From Alcaligenaceae bacterium SAGV5 (GTDB lineage Bacteria; Pseudomonadota; Gammaproteobacteria; Burkholderiales; Burkholderiaceae_B), in NCBI GenBank assembly GCA_009360345.1, contig SPDP01000011.1, positions 1-64,000 on the forward strand: a stretch of DNA of 64,000 bases, read 5' to 3'. The notes beneath the pieces are model-generated. The model saw only the letters and a program-made list of their open reading frames with translations. It had not been told where the DNA came from and did not search any database. Of this stretch, positions 24,264 to 32,987 are shown piece after piece. The translations under genes were made by a program, and so were the position numbers. How positions within the stretch are numbered: the stretch's first letter is position 1; each line of letters opens with the position of its first letter.

Positions 24264-25472
24264 TCAGGCCCTGATCCGAGCGGGCCAGGCCGCGACCAGT
24301 ACCAGCAGGAGGGCGGCCAGCGCGTAAGGGACGCCCGGGCCGGCTTCGTACAGGAGGGTGCCCACCAGCGGCCCCAGGACGATGCCCAGGCCCTGGGCGG
24401 CGCCCACCGACCCGGCGGCCGCGCCTTGTTCGTGCGCCGCCACGGCGTTCGATGCCATCGCGGCGAAGGCCGGAAACATCCATCCCATGCCCGCCGCGGC
24501 GACGAAGAACGCGGCTTCCAGCATGACGCCGCTGCTGGCGAAGGGAACGGCGCCGAAACCCGCCGCGCCGATGAGCGCGCCGGCGCGGATCAGGCGTCGG
24601 GTGCTCCAGCCCAGCCGGCGCACCGCCAACTGCGCGACGATGAGCGCCACGCCCACCATCGCCAGGGCCAGGCCGGCGGTGCGGGCCGCGGCCTCGGGCG
24701 CGAGGCCCAACTGATCGATGGCGAAAAAGCCCACGGTGATCTGCGCCATGGAAACGCAGAACATGCCGACAAAGGCGACGGCCATCGGCCGGCGCAGCCT
24801 GGGGTCGGCCAGGCGCAGTCCCGCCGTGGCGGTGCCGTGGGCGGGGCGCGAGTCGGGCAGTGCTTTCCAGAGCAGCGCCAGCCCGAGCAGGGGGAGCACC
24901 GCGATCAGGGCAAGGGGCAGCGACAGGCCCAGCGGCGTGAGCGCCGCGACGACGGCCGGTCCCAGCACTAGGCCGATGGCATTGGCCGCGCCCAGCGAGG
25001 CCATGGCGGCTGCCCGCCGCTCGGCGGGGAGGTGATCGGCTACCAGGGCCTGGCTGACCGAAGGGATGGCCGCGAAGAATGCACCTACCGCGCCCCGGGT
25101 CAGGACGAGGCCGGCGAAGAACAGGTTGGCCGCGGGAAGGAGGTAGAGCGAGACGATGGCGACGGCGCACATGGCGCAGTAACTCACCGCGAAGCCGCCC
25201 ACGCCCGCCAGCAGCACGCGGCGCCGGCCCAGCCGGTCGCTGGCGGCGCCCCAGGTCCGGGCCAGCAGCATCCACAGCACGCCGCCCACGGTGATGACGG
25301 CGCCGGCCTGCCATGCCGCCAGGTGCAGCAGCCGCGCGATGGGACCGATGACCGAGACGAAGCCCATCATCGCCATGGTGCAGGTCATGTAGGCGATCAG
25401 CAGGGGACGGAAATCGAACGCCGGAGCGGTTTGCGGGATCGGCGTGGCGGGGGCGGCGGGTATTGGAGTCAT
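24264..25472 (-). CDS. Major facilitator superfamily transporter
   Basis: A 402-residue membrane protein with about 12 predicted hydrophobic segments. The motif-A-like loop SDRLGRRRVLLAG is between helices 2 and 3, and the helix 5 segment AIGLVLGPAVVA resembles the antiporter motif C. It belongs to drug:H+ antiporter-like exporters. It lies 18 bases after a TetR gene in the same direction, the typical setup of a regulator and the efflux pump it represses. A Fur-like box upstream of the operon suggests iron control as well, so siderophore or metal-chelate export is possible. Confidence 0.88.
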   Translation of the reverse strand: MTPIPAAPATPIPQTAPAFDFRPLLIAYMTCTMAMMGFVSVIGPIARLLHLAAWQAGAVITVGGVLWMLLARTWGAASDRLGRRRVLLAGVGGFAVSYCAMCAVAIVSLYLLPAANLFFAGLVLTRGAVGAFFAAIPSVSQALVADHLPAERRAAAMASLGAANAIGLVLGPAVVAALTPLGLSLPLALIAVLPLLGLALLWKALPDSRPAHGTATAGLRLADPRLRRPMAVAFVGMFCVSMAQITVGFFAIDQLGLAPEAAARTAGLALAMVGVALIVAQLAVRRLGWSTRRLIRAGALIGAAGFGAVPFASSGVMLEAAFFVAAAGMGWMFPAFAAMASNAVAAHEQGAAAGSVGAAQGLGIVLGPLVGTLLYEAGPGVPYALAALLLVLVAAWPARIRA

Positions 25473-25490
25473 TGGCGGCGATGCGTGGTG

Positions 25491-26120
25491 TCAACAGGCG
25501 CGCAACGCCGCGGCAAAAGTATCGGTCAAGCGGCGCACGATGCGCGCCCGCCCCGTCGTGGAGCCGCGCGCGACGGCATCGTCGGCCAGTCCGTGCATGG
25601 AATGGAACATCATGATCGCCATCGCGTGGCTGTCGGCCACGCGCCAGGCGCCGGCCTCGGCGCCGGCTTCCAGCAGGGTTTCGAGCTGCGTGATGATGGG
25701 ATTGTCCTTCATGAGCTCGCGGCTGGCCGGATGCGGATCGTGGAAGAGCATGTCGTGCAGCATGACCTGGTCGAGCAGTCCATCCAGCATGGCGGCGAAC
25801 CAGGCGCGCAGGCGGGCGTTCCATCCTTTTTCGCCGGGGGCCGCGCGGCGCCGCACGGCGGTGTCCACGCGCTCGCAGAAGCCCTGGATGAAGCGTTCCC
25901 GAAGCGCGCCCAGCAGTTCCTCCCGCGATGAGAAGTACAGGTAGAACGTTCCCTTGGAGACCTGGGCGCCCGCGGTGATGTCGTCGACGCTGGTCTGGGC
26001 CACGCCCTTCCGCAGGAAGAGGCGTTCGGCAGCGTCCAACAGCTCGACGCGCCGGTTCTGCGGCGCGCGCACGCGCGGCCGCGACGCGGTGGACGCGGCT
26101 CCGGAGGGTTCAGCGGGCAT
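25491..26120 (-). CDS. TetR-family transcriptional regulator
   Basis: A 209-residue repressor. The N-terminal TetR helix-turn-helix spans about residues 20-70 (LLDAAERLFLRKGVAQTSVDDITAGAQVSKGTFYLYFSSREEL), followed by a helical ligand domain. It overlaps the upstream orphan gene by 11 bases and precedes the MFS gene, so the three form one operon. The palindrome at 26626-26644 upstream of the first gene is a good candidate for its operator, implying autoregulation. Confidence 0.92.
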   Translation of the reverse strand: MPAEPSGAASTASRPRVRAPQNRRVELLDAAERLFLRKGVAQTSVDDITAGAQVSKGTFYLYFSSREELLGALRERFIQGFCERVDTAVRRRAAPGEKGWNARLRAWFAAMLDGLLDQVMLHDMLFHDPHPASRELMKDNPIITQLETLLEAGAEAGAWRVADSHAMAIMMFHSMHGLADDAVARGSTTGRARIVRRLTDTFAAALRAC

Positions 26121-26556
26121 TCGTTTTTCCTTGTACGGCTGCCGTGGCCACCGCTTCGTCGAAGGGCAGGCCGCGCGGCGCGAACACCCGGTCGCGCAGC
26201 CAGGCCAGCGCCGAGGGCAGGTCGGCGAAGGTCGCGGCCGGGACGCCGAACAGCTTCTCGATGTTCATCCGGGAGACTCGTTCGAACTCTTCGGGCGGGA
26301 CGACGTTGGCCATGCCCATGACCTGATCACGTATGGCCGGTGCCTGCCGGCCGAACCATTGCTTGACGTGCTGGGCGGCGCCGGGAGGGTGGGTCAGCGA
26401 CGCGGCGTCGGCGAACACGCGCAGGGACGCGAAGGGCTGTTCGCGCGCCAGCCATTCGTCCCAGGCCTGGCTGAAGGCCTGGGTATCCGCCAGCGTGGGG
26501 GCGCCGGTGGAAACGCTGACGACGAGCGGCCAGTGCGCGAGATCGTGGTGTTGCAT
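26110..26556 (-). CDS. Protein of unknown function, first gene of a TetR-MFS operon
   Basis: A 148-residue soluble protein that I do not recognise. There is no signal peptide or membrane segment. It starts with a beta-strand-like segment (WPLVVSVSTGAPTLADTQAF) and the rest is mixed helix and strand, somewhat like STAS/SpoIIAA-like proteins in size and pattern, but no motif supports this. Its last 11 bases overlap tetR. It follows closely a Fur-like box and a TetR-type palindrome, so it is probably made under iron limitation or inducer exposure with the transporter. Confidence 0.6.
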   Translation of the reverse strand: MQHHDLAHWPLVVSVSTGAPTLADTQAFSQAWDEWLAREQPFASLRVFADAASLTHPPGAAQHVKQWFGRQAPAIRDQVMGMANVVPPEEFERVSRMNIEKLFGVPAATFADLPSALAWLRDRVFAPRGLPFDEAVATAAVQGKTNAR

Positions 26557-26600
26557 GACGAGCCTCTTATCCGGTGACGAGCCAATGGTGATTCCCTATT

Positions 26601-26619
26601 AATGAGAATCGTTATCATT
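26601..26619. promoter_or_regulatory. Fur box
   Basis: AATGAGAATCGTTATCATT is a near-perfect inverted repeat matching the Fur consensus (GATAATGATAATCATTATC) at most positions, with the core TGAGAATCGTTATCA. It is 45 bases upstream of the minus-strand orphan-TetR-MFS operon. It also lies just past the stop of the PepSY gene, which it is too far downstream to control. Confidence 0.75.
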
Positions 26620-26625
26620 GTTGAA

Positions 26626-26644
26626 TAATGACTGGCGGTCATTA
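26626..26644. promoter_or_regulatory. TAATGAC-TGGCG-GTCATTA palindrome, probable TetR operator
   Basis: Perfect 7-base arms around a 5-base centre, the symmetry expected for a TetR dimer. It is 7 bases from the Fur box and upstream of the operon that encodes a TetR protein. The stop codon of the PepSY gene lies just beyond it. Confidence 0.6.
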
Positions 26645-26649
26645 GCTTG

Positions 26650-28152
26650 TCAAGCCCGGAAGCGATGCCCGGAGAGGCGCAGCCTGCGCCAGCCTATGAC
26701 GAGACCCGTGGCGCTCAACGCGAAGCCCCCGAGGCTGAGCAGGATCATGACCGCGTCCCATAGCGGCCGGCGCTCCAGCAGCGGCAGCCAGTCCCAGCTG
26801 TGCAGCATGGCGAACAGCCAGCGCGAGGCGCGGCGAGGGCGGTCGGTACTGTTCAGGACGGAGCCGGTGTGCGGGTCCAGGTGCACCCAGGTCGCGGCGG
26901 GATCGTCGAATTCGATGCGCCACACCGGCAGCGGCTTGTCGCCGCCACCCGTCATGGTGTGCGGGGCCCGGTCGTAGTAGTGGAGGTCGTAGCGATCGAG
27001 CACCTGGATGCGGGCGACGGGGGCGGCGATGAGCCCCGCCGCCGCGCGACGTAGCTCGTCGGCGTCCAGGCGCACGGCCTGCGCGGTCCGGACGTCGAGC
27101 AGCGTGGGCCGGCCGGCCGGACCATAGGCCAGGACGAGTTCGCGCCCCAGGCGGTGGACCCAGCGCAGTTCGCGGATGTCGCCGCCTGCCAGCAGAGCCT
27201 GCACGGAGGCCGCGCCGGCGGGCATCGCGCCCATGTCGCCGTACACGGCGGCCATCGACGGCCCGCCGCGGCCGCTGCTGAACAGTCCCCATGGATTCAT
27301 GGACATCAATCCGCTGAACATCCACGTCAGCGTGGTCAGCGCGAATGCCAGTCCCGCCAGGTGGTGCCAGCGCATCATGCCTGCCCGGTACGGCGAGCGC
27401 GAGCCGCTGCGATAGGGGCGCGCGAAGCGCCAGCGCAGCAGACCGACGACCGTGCCGGTCAGGGCGACGGCGATGCCGGCGATGGACAGGGCATCGACGA
27501 TGGTGGCCCAGTGGCGGTCGAAGAGGTTGCCTCGGAATGGGTAGAGCCAATGGATCCACGCGCCCGCGTAGTTCCAGAAGCGCTCGGTGCGCGTCGCGTC
27601 GCGCACGACCTCGCCGGTGCGGCTGGAAACGTACAACTGCGTGCCCGCTTCGTCGTCCAGCAACACGCGGTGCAGCGGCCGGTGCGCGTCGAGGGCGCGC
27701 GAGTGCGTATGCGCATCCTCGTCCACCAGGCCCGCATAGTGCGCCCGGACGGCGCCGCCCCCGTAGGCAGCCGCGCTGGCCAGGGCGTGCGCCGCATCGA
27801 TCCCGCCCAACATCGCCCCGGTCGTGGCATCGATGGCCACGGGCGTGCCGGCCCGGGAGCCGTCCGCCAGCGTGGCCAGGTAGACCGGCCGGCCGGCGCT
27901 GGCGGTCGCCAGCCGCAGGTCTTTCGGGGCGGCGGCGATACCGGCCGCGGCCAGTGCCTGGCCGGGGCCGAGCAGGGGCGCCGCCGGGTCCAGCGGGGGA
28001 AGGTGGCGCAGCCGCTCGGCGGCGGTGAGCTTGGGGTAGCCGACGTACATCATGACCACGCCCGAGGCGAACCACATGACGAAGAACGCGCACATCAGGA
28101 TGCCCATCCACCGGTGCAGCAGATAGAGCCAGCGCTTGAGGCGGGAACGCAT
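26650..28152 (-). CDS. PepSY-associated transmembrane protein (iron-uptake-associated)
   Basis: A 500-residue inner-membrane protein of the PepSY_TM family. The N-terminal LYLLHRWMGILMCAFFVMWF helix opens it, large periplasmic PepSY-like parts follow, a middle helix pair is near residues 205-275 and a last helix is near 470-490. Conserved LHRW and HHLAG histidines in membrane segments could bind heme; homologues (FpvG/PiuB type) reduce or process siderophore-iron. It lies 9 bases after the TonB-dependent receptor gene, so it probably acts on what that receptor imports. Confidence 0.88.
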   Translation of the reverse strand: MRSRLKRWLYLLHRWMGILMCAFFVMWFASGVVMMYVGYPKLTAAERLRHLPPLDPAAPLLGPGQALAAAGIAAAPKDLRLATASAGRPVYLATLADGSRAGTPVAIDATTGAMLGGIDAAHALASAAAYGGGAVRAHYAGLVDEDAHTHSRALDAHRPLHRVLLDDEAGTQLYVSSRTGEVVRDATRTERFWNYAGAWIHWLYPFRGNLFDRHWATIVDALSIAGIAVALTGTVVGLLRWRFARPYRSGSRSPYRAGMMRWHHLAGLAFALTTLTWMFSGLMSMNPWGLFSSGRGGPSMAAVYGDMGAMPAGAASVQALLAGGDIRELRWVHRLGRELVLAYGPAGRPTLLDVRTAQAVRLDADELRRAAAGLIAAPVARIQVLDRYDLHYYDRAPHTMTGGGDKPLPVWRIEFDDPAATWVHLDPHTGSVLNSTDRPRRASRWLFAMLHSWDWLPLLERRPLWDAVMILLSLGGFALSATGLVIGWRRLRLSGHRFRA

Positions 28153-28161
28153 GGCGGTCTC

Positions 28162-30381
28162 CTAGAACGCGATCCGCAGGCTGACGTCGGCGGTGCGGGG
28201 CGCGCCCAGGTAGGCCATGGTCGGCGTCATGTTGGCGGCATAGACCTTGTCGGTCAGGTTGCGGATGCGCGCCACGATAGCGGTGCGGCGATCGATCCGG
28301 TAGCTCACGCCCAGGTCCACCAGCAGGTAGGCGGGCCAGGACACCGTATTGGCCGCGTCGGCGTACACGCGGCCCACGCGGCGCAGTCCGACGCTGGCCT
28401 GCAGCGCGGGCGTGACGGCATAGGACACCCACAGGTTGGCGACCGTGGCCGGCGTGTTGGTCGGGCGCTTGCCCGCCAGCGACACGCCGCCCTGGGTGTA
28501 GTCCTCGTAGCGCGCGTCGACGTAGGCGATGTTGCCCTGGATGGACCAGCGCCGGTCGGGCTGCAGGCCGACGGCCAGTTCCAGTCCCCGGGAAGACTGC
28601 TCGCCCACGAGCAGGGTCAGGCTGCTGTCGTTCGGATCCTGGCTGGCGATGTTCCGGCGCGAGATGCGATAGGCGGCCAGCGTGGCCGTTCCCTTGCCTT
28701 CCCAGAAGTCCAGCTTGCCGCCCACCTCGGCCTGGCGGCCCGAGGTCAGTTCGCTGTTGTTGCGTACGTCCGCGAACGAGGCGGTGGACAGCACGCCCGA
28801 CGGTGGATCCGCGGCGGTGGCGTATTGGGCGTAGAGCGCCGCGTCCTGCGTGACGTCCCAGACCAGGCCGATGCGTCCGGTGGTCGGTTGGTAGCTGCGG
28901 CGGAACTCGGCGGGGTTGGCGGCAGTGACCTCGCGCCGGTTGGTCAGGTCGAGCTGGATGCGTTCGTGGCGCAGCGCGGTGATCAGGTGCAGGCCGGGCC
29001 GCAGCGCGGTGCGGTTCTCGGCATAGACCGCGAGGGTGCGCACCTTGTTGTCGCGGTCGGGCCGGAAACCCGGGGACATGCCGGGAATGTCGAAGAAATG
29101 TTCGGTGTCGTAGTCGTAGGGATTGACCGTGCTGATGGGGCCGGACAGGCTGTTGGGGAAGCGGGTCTGCCGGTTCACGCTGACATCCACGCCGAAGGCC
29201 CAGTCGCTTTTCAGGCCGGCGATCTCGCCGCGGTAGATGCCGTCGATGCGGTTGCCCACCAGGTGCTGGTCATGCCGCTGCAGCAGCGCGCTCGACCGTA
29301 TCACGGCCGTGTTGTCGGCGTTGAAGCGATAGTTCTCGACGTTGCGGTAGTCGCGCAGGGCGTCGTACACGTAGAAGGTGTTGCGCCATTGCAGCTTGTC
29401 GCTGACCCGCCATTCGGCGATGGAGCGCAGCCATTGCACGCGCTGGATGTACACCCCATCGGCGCTGTTGTAGTTCTTGAAGCGGGTGCCGTCGTCGATG
29501 CGCGCGGAGCCGGCGATCGGATTGAGCAGCGGCGTGCCCCAGTAGGGGCGGTCGACGTGCTCGTGCTGGTACTCGTAGGCCAGGGTATGGGTGAAGCCGT
29601 TGCCGAAATCGGACAGCACCGAGGCCGCGAACTGCGTGGCGCGCGTGCCCGTGCCGTCCACCCAGCTGTCGGCGTCGCGATGGTTGAGGTCCAGGCGCAG
29701 GTAGTGGCCCGGCCCGTCGGGATCGCCCGCGATGCGCCGGTTCAGCCCGATGGAGGCTTCCTTGAGTCCGTTGCTGCCCAGCCGCAACTGGCCTTCGGAG
29801 ATGTCCTCGCGCCGGGCCAGCTTGGTCACATAGTTGATCGATCCGCCTACCGCGCCCGCGCCGAACAGGAAGCTGGAGGGGCCGCCGATGGCTTCGACGC
29901 GTTCGTAGATCCAACTGTCCACGGGACGCGCCGCGATGGAGTACTGGACGTTGATGCCGTTGAACAACTGGCTGATGGAGCCCGTGCCGAAGCCGCGGTA
30001 GCTCACGCCCACGTTGCCGGGCGCGTCGTGGGCGGTCACGCCGGGGATGGCGCGCAGGATTTCCTGGGTATTCTGCGCTCCCCGCGCCTCGATCGTGGCG
30101 CGGTCGACCACCGTAACCGAGGCCGGGGTTTCACGGGCCGTCAGGCCGAGGTTGCTGGCGGCTGCGGCGGGGGTGTCAAGGTTGAGCTTGCCGTTGGGCG
30201 TGTCGGCGCTGCCGCTGACTTCGATCGCGGGCAGGACATGTTCGGGAGCAGCCTGGGCATGGGCGGGCGCGGTGAGCGCCTGGCAGGCGCAGAGAATACC
30301 GGCGCATGCGAAACCGGGCAGGGATGGGCGTGGGGCGGCGCGATGCGCGCGCGGGCGCATCGGGGAAACGGGAGGGAACAC
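28162..30381 (-). CDS. TonB-dependent siderophore (or metallophore) receptor
   Basis: A 739-residue outer-membrane receptor. After a signal peptide ending near residue 43 (APAHAQA), the plug domain carries PASVTVVDRATIEARGAQ, the DAPGNVGVSYRGFG segment and ERVEAIGGPSSFLFGAGAVGGSINYV. The 22-strand barrel ends with the C-terminal ADVSLRIAF, a typical BAM signal. The start is GTG at 30381 with AGGAG six bases upstream; MRPR at 30360 is an alternative. It lies between a DUF2946 gene and the PepSY gene. The plug resembles ferri-siderophore receptors, but DUF2946 neighbours also occur with copper receptors. Confidence 0.92.
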   Translation of the reverse strand: MFPPVSPMRPRAHRAAPRPSLPGFACAGILCACQALTAPAHAQAAPEHVLPAIEVSGSADTPNGKLNLDTPAAAASNLGLTARETPASVTVVDRATIEARGAQNTQEILRAIPGVTAHDAPGNVGVSYRGFGTGSISQLFNGINVQYSIAARPVDSWIYERVEAIGGPSSFLFGAGAVGGSINYVTKLARREDISEGQLRLGSNGLKEASIGLNRRIAGDPDGPGHYLRLDLNHRDADSWVDGTGTRATQFAASVLSDFGNGFTHTLAYEYQHEHVDRPYWGTPLLNPIAGSARIDDGTRFKNYNSADGVYIQRVQWLRSIAEWRVSDKLQWRNTFYVYDALRDYRNVENYRFNADNTAVIRSSALLQRHDQHLVGNRIDGIYRGEIAGLKSDWAFGVDVSVNRQTRFPNSLSGPISTVNPYDYDTEHFFDIPGMSPGFRPDRDNKVRTLAVYAENRTALRPGLHLITALRHERIQLDLTNRREVTAANPAEFRRSYQPTTGRIGLVWDVTQDAALYAQYATAADPPSGVLSTASFADVRNNSELTSGRQAEVGGKLDFWEGKGTATLAAYRISRRNIASQDPNDSSLTLLVGEQSSRGLELAVGLQPDRRWSIQGNIAYVDARYEDYTQGGVSLAGKRPTNTPATVANLWVSYAVTPALQASVGLRRVGRVYADAANTVSWPAYLLVDLGVSYRIDRRTAIVARIRNLTDKVYAANMTPTMAYLGAPRTADVSLRIAF

Positions 30382-30456
30382 GAACGACTCCTGGTCGGCC
30401 GCGCGCGGGGCGCGGCAGGGCGAAACGGCTCTGCCACGCGGGCAGGCCGGGCGGGG

Positions 30457-30813
30457 TCAGGAAGCGGACGTGAGAGGCGGAGCGCGGGAGGGAGGCGGGC
30501 GCGAAATGGGCGCCGTGCCCAACAGCGGAGCGGGGGGAAGCGCCGGGGCCTCGGCCGAGACGACGAGACCGACCAGGACCGGACCGCCGCCTGGCGACGG
30601 CAGCGCGACGGCGGCATGGAGCCGGCAATATGGGCAGTCGGCGGATGTCGTGGCCGAGTCGTCCGGCGACGGCCTGGAGCCGTCGTCAGACAACTTGATC
30701 AGTTTCGGGCCGTAGACGCTGCAAAGTTCGACCCAGGTATCGGAGGGGCGGGCCAGCGTATTGGCGATGGCCGGCGCCAGCATCCCCCAGAGCAGCGCGA
30801 GCAGGACCAGCAT
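30457..30813 (-). CDS. DUF2946-type small membrane/periplasmic protein
   Basis: A 118-residue protein: N-terminal hydrophobic segment (MLVLLALLWGMLAPAIANTLA), a middle with VELCSVYGPKLIKL, and a CPYC pair in ADCPYCRLHAA, the usual DUF2946 pattern with a metal- or redox-type cysteine pair; a Pro-rich end follows. It is first in an operon with the TonB receptor and PepSY genes. No function is established; the family often neighbours copper or iron uptake genes. The start at 30813 is the only in-frame ATG near the hydrophobic segment. Confidence 0.75.
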   Translation of the reverse strand: MLVLLALLWGMLAPAIANTLARPSDTWVELCSVYGPKLIKLSDDGSRPSPDDSATTSADCPYCRLHAAVALPSPGGGPVLVGLVVSAEAPALPPAPLLGTAPISRPPPSRAPPLTSAS

Positions 30814-30878
30814 CGCATAGCCGCGATGCCCTTCGGGCGCCCCTGCAGGTAGTCCACCCCACGCGGCCTATGGCCGCG

Positions 30879-30933
30879 CCCCTCAAGGGGCGGCGCTGGC
30901 GGACCGGCGGAGCCGGATCCGCGGCGCTCAGGG
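30879..30933. repeat. GC-rich dispersed intergenic repeat, copy B
   Basis: This 55-base element in the divergent region between the DUF2946 gene and htpG matches copy A at 12473-12529 over its whole length, with a few differences (CTCAAGGGG for CTCGAGGGGG, GGATCC for TGATCC). The identity of the GGCGGACCGGCGGAGCC core between two distant, unrelated sites shows it is a family of elements rather than chance. Confidence 0.8.
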
Positions 30934-30952
30934 TCAGGGTGGGGCTGTTATG

Positions 30953-30980
30953 CTTGAAAAAGGTGCGCGCGGCCTTATCT
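30953..30980 (+). promoter_or_regulatory. htpG: Sigma-32 heat-shock promoter for htpG
   Basis: CTTGAAA (30953-30959) is a perfect sigma-32 -35 element and CCTTATCT (30973-30980) matches CCCCATNT at six of eight positions, with a 13-base spacer, within the allowed 11-16. It lies about 100 bases before the htpG ATG. Confidence 0.65.
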
Positions 30981-31082
30981 AGGCCGCGTGAGCTTTTTGC
31001 TTCAGCCGGACAACTTCCTTTCGTCAACCGCCATGCCTGGCGCGCCTGAACCTGGCGCGCCGGGATGGGCCTTGTTATTGCC

Positions 31083-32987
31083 ATGAGTCAGACCAACACC
31101 TCCGAAACCCTGGGCTTCCAGACCGAAGTCAAGCAGTTGCTGCACCTGATGATCCACTCGCTGTACAGCAACAAGGAAATCTTCCTGCGCGAGCTGGTCT
31201 CCAATGCGTCCGACGCCTGCGACAAGCTGCGTTTCGAGGCCATCGACCGGCCGGAACTGCTGGAAGGCGACGGCGAGACGGCCATCCGCGTGGGCTTCGA
31301 CAAGGCCGCGCGGACCATCACGATTTCCGACAATGGCATCGGCATGACGCGGGACGAGGCCATTGCCAACCTGGGCACCATCGCTCGTTCGGGCACGCGC
31401 GAGTTCTTCCAGCAACTGACCGGCGACAAGCAGAAGGATGCGCAACTGATCGGCCAGTTCGGCGTGGGGTTCTATTCGTCGTTCATCGTCGCGCAGAAGG
31501 TCACCGTCATCAGCCGCCGCGCGGGCCTGCCGGCGGACCAGGCGATACGCTGGGAATCGGCCGGCGACGGCGAGTTCACGATCTCGGCGGCCGAGAAGGC
31601 CGGGCGCGGCACGGACATCATCCTGACGCTGCGCGAGGACGAGGACGACTTCCTGTCGTCGTGGAAGCTGCGCGACATCCTGCGGCGCTATTCGGACCAC
31701 ATCTCCGTTCCCATCCTGATGAAGAAAGAGGAGTGGGACGCCGAGAAATCCGAGCAGGTCACGCGCGACGAGGACGAGACCGTCAACCAGGCCAGCGCCC
31801 TGTGGACGCGCAGCAAGTCCGAGATCACCGACGAGCAGTACGCCGAGTTCTACAAGCACGTCGCGCACGATTTCGAGGAACCGCTGGCCTGGAGCCACAA
31901 CCGGGTCGAAGGCCGCAGCGAATATACGCAACTGTTGTACGTGCCCCGGCGCGCCCCGTTCGACATGTGGGACCGCAACAAGAAGCACGGGGTCAAGCTG
32001 TACGTGAAGCGCGTCTTCATCATGGACGATGCCGAGCAACTGTTGCCCGCCTACCTGCGCTTCGTGCGTGGGGTCATCGATTCGGCCGACCTGCCGCTGA
32101 ACGTGTCGCGCGAGATCCTGCAGGAAAGCCGCGACGTGCGCGCCATCCGCGAAGGCAGCGCCAAGCGCGTGCTGGGCCTGCTGGAAGACCTGGCGGAGAA
32201 CCGCAAGGACGACTACGCGACGTTCTGGACCGAGTTCGGCCAGGTGCTCAAGGAAGGCGTGGGCGAGGACGCGGCCAACCTGGAGCGCATCCTGAAGCTG
32301 CTGCGCTTCGCGTCCACGCAGGACGGCACCCCCGCGCAGACGGTATCGCTGGCCGACTACGTGGCCCGCATGAAGGAAGGCCAGGACAAGATCTACTACG
32401 TCACCGCCGAGACCTTCGCCGCGGCCAGCAGCAGTCCGCACCTGGAAATCTTCCGCAAGAAGGGCATCGAGGTCCTGCTGCTGAGCGATCGTGTCGATGA
32501 ATGGATGCTGTCCTTCGTCAACGAATTCGACGGCAAGCCGCTGACCTCCATCGCCAAGGGCGGCCTGGACCTGGGCGCGCTGGCCGACGAGGAAGAGAAG
32601 AAGCAGCAGGACGAGGTCTCGGAAGAGCTCAAGCCGGTGGTCGAGCGGCTCAAATCCGCGCTGGGCGAGGCGGTCAAGGACGTGCGCGTGACCTTCCGCC
32701 TGGTCGATTCCCCCGCCTGCGTGGTGGTGGACCAGCAGGACATGAGCCAGCACCTGCAACGCCTGCTCAAGGCGGCCGGTCAGGCCGCGCCCGAGTCGCG
32801 CCCCATCCTGGAGATCAACCCGGGCCATCCGCTGATCGCGCGCGTGCGGCAGGCCGGCGATGCCGATTTCGGCCAGTGGGCCCGGCTGCTGCTGGACCAG
32901 GCCTTGCTGGCCGAGGGCGCGTCGCTGGAGGATCCGGCCGCGTTCGTGCGCAGCATGAACAGCCTGTTGCTGAGCCAGGCCTCTTGA
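31083..32987 (+). CDS. htpG: Chaperone HtpG (Hsp90)
   Basis: A 634-residue Hsp90 homologue, a cytoplasmic ATP-dependent chaperone. The GHKL ATPase domain contains LRELVSNASDACDKLRF, DNGIGMTRDE and QFGVGFYSSFIV; the middle domain has RVFIMDDAEQLLPAYLRFVRG and NVSREILQES; the C-terminal dimerisation domain ends the protein. Length is standard. The ATG at 31083 is chosen at the MSQTNTSETLGFQTEV start, although the ribosome site is weak. Heat-shock control is suggested by the sigma-32-like promoter upstream. The next gene overlaps its stop. Confidence 0.97.
   Translation: MSQTNTSETLGFQTEVKQLLHLMIHSLYSNKEIFLRELVSNASDACDKLRFEAIDRPELLEGDGETAIRVGFDKAARTITISDNGIGMTRDEAIANLGTIARSGTREFFQQLTGDKQKDAQLIGQFGVGFYSSFIVAQKVTVISRRAGLPADQAIRWESAGDGEFTISAAEKAGRGTDIILTLREDEDDFLSSWKLRDILRRYSDHISVPILMKKEEWDAEKSEQVTRDEDETVNQASALWTRSKSEITDEQYAEFYKHVAHDFEEPLAWSHNRVEGRSEYTQLLYVPRRAPFDMWDRNKKHGVKLYVKRVFIMDDAEQLLPAYLRFVRGVIDSADLPLNVSREILQESRDVRAIREGSAKRVLGLLEDLAENRKDDYATFWTEFGQVLKEGVGEDAANLERILKLLRFASTQDGTPAQTVSLADYVARMKEGQDKIYYVTAETFAAASSSPHLEIFRKKGIEVLLLSDRVDEWMLSFVNEFDGKPLTSIAKGGLDLGALADEEEKKQQDEVSEELKPVVERLKSALGEAVKDVRVTFRLVDSPACVVVDQQDMSQHLQRLLKAAGQAAPESRPILEINPGHPLIARVRQAGDADFGQWARLLLDQALLAEGASLEDPAAFVRSMNSLLLSQAS

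Noticed and set aside
27154..30852. A 1232-residue open frame on the plus strand
   Set aside because: It runs antisense to the PepSY and TonB receptor genes, which have clear domains; its composition is that of a GC-skew shadow.
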